Below, piece by piece: positions 61,614-64,000 of a stretch of 64,000 bases of DNA (the first letter of the stretch is position 1; each line of letters begins with the position of its first letter). Source of the DNA: Arthrobacter sp. PvP023 (GTDB lineage Bacteria; Actinomycetota; Actinomycetes; Actinomycetales; Micrococcaceae). The notes beneath the pieces are model-generated. The model had not been told where the DNA came from, made no database searches, and saw only the letters and a list, made by a program, of their open reading frames with translations. The DNA lies in contig NZ_JAFIBI010000001.1 in the NCBI RefSeq assembly GCF_017832975.1, positions 2,480,001 through 2,544,000 of the forward strand. Reading direction: 5' to 3'. The translations under genes and the position numbers were made by a program.

Positions 61614-63335
61614 GTGGCTACGTACACTCAATCCGCCGGGATCCTCGAAAGTCCCGTTGTTCCGAAGTCCAAGGGACGCATCGTCGTCAACTGGATCACT
61701 TCGACCGACCACAAGACCATCGGGTACATGTACCTGATCTCGTCCTTCGTGTTCTTCTGCTTCGGCGGCGTGATGGCGCTGCTGATCCGAGCCGAGCTTT
61801 TCGAGCCCGGAATGCAGATCCTGCAGACCAAAGAGCAGTACAACCAGCTGTTCACCATGCACGGAACCGTTATGCTGCTGATGTTTGCGACCCCGCTGTT
61901 CGCAGGCTTCGCCAACGTCATCATGCCCCTGCAGATCGGTGCACCCGACGTCGCCTTCCCGCGACTGAACGCATTGGCCTTCTGGTTCTTCCTCTTCGGC
62001 TCCACGATCGCCGTGTCCGGCTTCATCACCCCGCAGGGTGCCGCTTCGTTCGGCTGGTTCGCGTACGCGCCGCTGTCCAACACCACGTTCAGCCCCGGCG
62101 TCGGCGGTGACCTCTGGGTGTTCGGCCTCGCGCTCTCCGGCTTCGGTACCATCCTCGGTGCGGTCAACTTCATCACCACCATCATCTGCATGCGCGCTCC
62201 GGGCATGACCATGTGGCGCATGCCGATCTTCACCTGGAACACGCTGGTTACGGCAATCCTGGTCCTGATGGCCTTCCCGCCACTCGCAGCTGCCCTGTTC
62301 GCCCTTGGTGCCGACCGTCGCTTCGGAGCACACATCTTCGATCCCGAGAACGGCGGCGCAGTCCTCTGGCAGCACCTGTTCTGGTTCTTCGGCCACCCCG
62401 AGGTGTACATCATCGCGCTGCCGTTCTTCGGCATCGTCTCCGAGATCTTCCCCGTCTTCAGCCGCAAGCCCATCTTCGGCTACAAGGGCCTCGTGTACGC
62501 AACCATTGCCATCGCGGCTCTGTCCGTGACGGTGTGGGCACACCACATGTACGTCACCGGCTCGGTCCTCCTGCCGTTCTTCTCCTTTATGACGATGCTG
62601 ATCGCCGTACCTACCGGCGTGAAGTTCTTCAACTGGATCGGCACCATGTGGCGGGGTTCCATCACTTTCGAAACGCCCATGCTCTGGAGCATCGGCTTCC
62701 TGGCAACCTTCCTGTTCGGTGGTTTGACGGGCATCATCCTCGCGTCACCGCCGCTTGACTTCCACGTATCGGATTCCTACTTCGTGGTGGCCCACTTCCA
62801 CTACGTGGTGTTTGGCACCGTGGTGTTCGCGATGTTCGCCGGCTTCTACTTCTGGTGGCCGAAGTGGACCGGCAAGATGCTCAACGAGCGCCTGGGCAAG
62901 ATCCACTTCTGGCTCCTGTTCCTCGGTTTCCACGGAACCTTCCTGATCCAGCACTGGCTGGGTGTCGAAGGCATGCCCCGCCGTTACGCGGACTACATGC
63001 CGCAGGACAATTTCACTTGGATGAACCAGTTCTCCACGATCTCCTCGTTCGTGCTGGGCGCTTCGCTGATCCCGTTCTTCTGGAATGTGTACATCACCTG
63101 GCGCAGCAACGAAAAGGTTGAGGTGGACGATCCCTGGGGCTTCGGTGCTTCGCTCGAGTGGGCAACCTCCTGCCCGCCGCCGCGCCACAACTTCACGTCG
63201 CTGCCCCGCATCCGTTCGGAGCGTCCGGCACTGGACCTCCACCACCCGGAGCTCGCACAGTCGCACACCGTTGAATCACCGGCACCGGCAGCGTCCGTGC
63301 TGGGCAACGCAGATCAGAAGGACACCGCCAAGTGA
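61614..63335 (+). CDS. ctaD: Cytochrome c oxidase subunit I
   Basis: 573 residues, about twelve membrane helices. Heme a ligand in [10 protein letters not shown], CuB site with HPEVYI (the His-Tyr crosslink pair) and AHHMYVTG, and heme ligands in [12 protein letters not shown] at 61614, 10 bp after the ctaC stop, with AAGGGGAG upstream. The last 50 residues are a soluble tail rich in Pro and Ser. It reduces oxygen and pumps protons in the aa3 oxidase. Confidence 0.97.
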   Translation: MATYTQSAGILESPVVPKSKGRIVVNWITSTDHKTIGYMYLISSFVFFCFGGVMALLIRAELFEPGMQILQTKEQYNQLFTMHGTVMLLMFATPLFAGFANVIMPLQIGAPDVAFPRLNALAFWFFLFGSTIAVSGFITPQGAASFGWFAYAPLSNTTFSPGVGGDLWVFGLALSGFGTILGAVNFITTIICMRAPGMTMWRMPIFTWNTLVTAILVLMAFPPLAAALFALGADRRFGAHIFDPENGGAVLWQHLFWFFGHPEVYIIALPFFGIVSEIFPVFSRKPIFGYKGLVYATIAIAALSVTVWAHHMYVTGSVLLPFFSFMTMLIAVPTGVKFFNWIGTMWRGSITFETPMLWSIGFLATFLFGGLTGIILASPPLDFHVSDSYFVVAHFHYVVFGTVVFAMFAGFYFWWPKWTGKMLNERLGKIHFWLLFLGFHGTFLIQHWLGVEGMPRRYADYMPQDNFTWMNQFSTISSFVLGASLIPFFWNVYITWRSNEKVEVDDPWGFGASLEWATSCPPPRHNFTSLPRIRSERPALDLHHPELAQSHTVESPAPAASVLGNADQKDTAK

Positions 63336-63733
63336 AGATCGAATCATGGATTTTTGGAGCCGGAGTCTTCTTCTTCGTACCGGTCTCCCTGGTTTACGGA
63401 TTCCTGACCAACTGGTCTGAGTGGGTCGGCATCCTCGGTATCCTTCTCGTTGGCGGCCTCGCCGGCATGATCGGTGCATACCTTGGGTTCACCGGCAAGC
63501 GCGTGGGCATGCGTCCTGAGGACCGCAACGACGCCGAGATCCACGAAGGTTCAGGCGAGCAGGGCCACTTCAGCCCCTGGAGCTGGTGGCCGCTGGTCCT
63601 GGGCCTGTCCTGCGCAGGTGGATTCCTCGGCCTGGCCGTAGGATTCTGGGTCACGTTCATCGCCGGCGGCCTGGCCGTCATCGCCCTCGTCGGCTGGGTC
63701 TACGAATACAGCCGCGGCGATCACGCACACTAG
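63332..63733 (+). CDS. ctaF: Cytochrome c oxidase subunit IV (actinobacterial type)
   Basis: 133 residues with four hydrophobic segments (about residues 5-27, 33-52, 86-105, 107-127) and the family motif [20 protein letters not shown] in the central loop. Start GTG 63332 overlaps the ctaD stop as GTGA. It is an accessory subunit specific to actinobacterial aa3 oxidases. A long terminator hairpin follows. Confidence 0.95.
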   Translation: MKIESWIFGAGVFFFVPVSLVYGFLTNWSEWVGILGILLVGGLAGMIGAYLGFTGKRVGMRPEDRNDAEIHEGSGEQGHFSPWSWWPLVLGLSCAGGFLGLAVGFWVTFIAGGLAVIALVGWVYEYSRGDHAH

Positions 63734-63750
63734 CGCCTAAGCACTGTTCA

Positions 63751-63797
63751 CAACGACGGCGGGCCCCACCATTCGGTGGGGCCCGCCGTCGTTGTTT
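63751..63797 (+). terminator. Long terminator hairpin after ctaF
   Basis: A perfect 20-bp inverted repeat (63751-63770 with 63775-63794) around loop ATTC; the arm begins CAACGACGGCGGGCC. It is followed by TTT. It ends the ctaCDF operon and may also serve the convergent gene at the right edge. Confidence 0.8.
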
Positions 63798-63804
63798 GCG
63801 CTTA

Positions 63805-63834
63805 GCCACGGTAGGACGCGTTTCCTACCGTGGC
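63805..63834. terminator. Second hairpin, before the right-edge minus-strand gene
   Basis: Perfect 11-bp inverted repeat GCCACGGTAGG (63805-63815) and CCTACCGTGGC (63824-63834) with an 8-nt loop. On the minus strand it follows the partial gene by about 45 bp, so it is the likely terminator of that gene. Confidence 0.55.
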
Positions 63835-63877
63835 GCGCTGGGAGGGGCAGGGCCGGCTTGAGGCCGTTCGTAAGGCC

Positions 63878-64000
63878 TCAGGCGGCCGCGCCTGCCTCCA
63901 GCAGAAGCGTCAGGCCGTCCAGTGCCGCCTCGGCGGATTCAACGCTGTAGCGGGCAGGAAGCGCCTCGGGATCAACTGAGAGTTCCACTTCACAGCCACA
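63878..64000 (-). CDS. Unrecognised protein, C-terminal fragment (cut by window edge)
   Basis: The last 40 codons of a minus-strand gene, stop TGA at 63880-63878. The visible end reads CGCEVELSVDPEALPARYSV and then an Ala/Leu-rich helix. Codon use fits the neighbourhood (third positions mostly G or C). Too short to assign a family. Confidence 0.6.
   Translation of the reverse strand, partial: CGCEVELSVDPEALPARYSVESAEAALDGLTLLLEAGAAA

Overview
The window is 64 kb of high-GC chromosomal DNA with an actinobacterial housekeeping gene order. GTG and TTG starts are frequent, stop/start overlaps (ATGA, GTGA, TGATG) are common, and the markers are actinobacterial: mIHF, mycobacterial-type PyrF, PriA without helicase motifs, DUF3097, DUF3043, and a cytochrome oxidase subunit 4 of actinobacterial type. 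Together with a glpD-glpF-glpK cluster and the order uppS-recO-leuA / era-CBS protein-ybeY-phoH / dnaJ-hrcA / hemW-lepA, this suggests Micrococcaceae, most likely Arthrobacter or Pseudarthrobacter. The genus is inferred from style and content, not from a database match. I see no phage, transposase, CRISPR array, rRNA or tRNA.

Layout. 1-502: start of a PrsW-like membrane protease gene (minus strand, cut by the window edge). 676-9637: pyrimidine operon pyrR-pyrB-pyrC-(membrane protein)-carA-carB-pyrF, preceded by a PyrR-binding RNA loop just upstream of the pyrR ribosome binding site. 9745-15967: mihF-gmk-rpoZ-coaBC-metK-priA. 15993-19913 (minus): glycosyltransferase, two metabolic enzymes and a SorC-type regulator that diverges from glpD-glpF-glpK (20038-24324). 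A 131-bp foldable palindromic element (24337-24467) separates glpK from leuS. leuS has its own leucine-rich leader peptide and a terminator hairpin. Then come degV, a 61-aa protein, comEA-comEC-holA, and (minus) rpsT and a PemK-like protein. lepA-hemW follow, then (minus) DUF4870 and DUF3097 genes. A CIRCE element precedes hrcA-dnaJ-rsmE. A GerMN lipoprotein gene (minus) lies next to phoH-ybeY-CBS protein-era, followed by an LCP-family cell wall ligase. pepO (minus) diverges from leuA, which carries a second leucine-rich leader peptide. recO-uppS are followed by two tandem paralogous hydrolases (minus), pyrD, DUF3043 (minus), an M20 peptidase, erpA, and the cytochrome c oxidase genes ctaC-ctaD-ctaF. 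A fragment of an unrecognised minus-strand gene reaches the right edge.

How the genes work together. De novo UMP synthesis is almost complete here (carAB, pyrB, pyrC, pyrD, pyrF; pyrE is not in the window) and the main operon appears to be controlled by PyrR at the RNA level. Glycerol uptake, phosphorylation and oxidation form one cluster with a local regulator. Leucine supply (leuA) and use (leuS) each have a Leu-codon leader, and the two leaders share a nearly identical sequence block. This is the most interesting regulatory observation in the window. No obviously new multi-gene system was found. The best leads are RNA and DNA elements: the paired leucine leaders, the PyrR loop, a structured segment before metK, and the 131-bp palindromic element.
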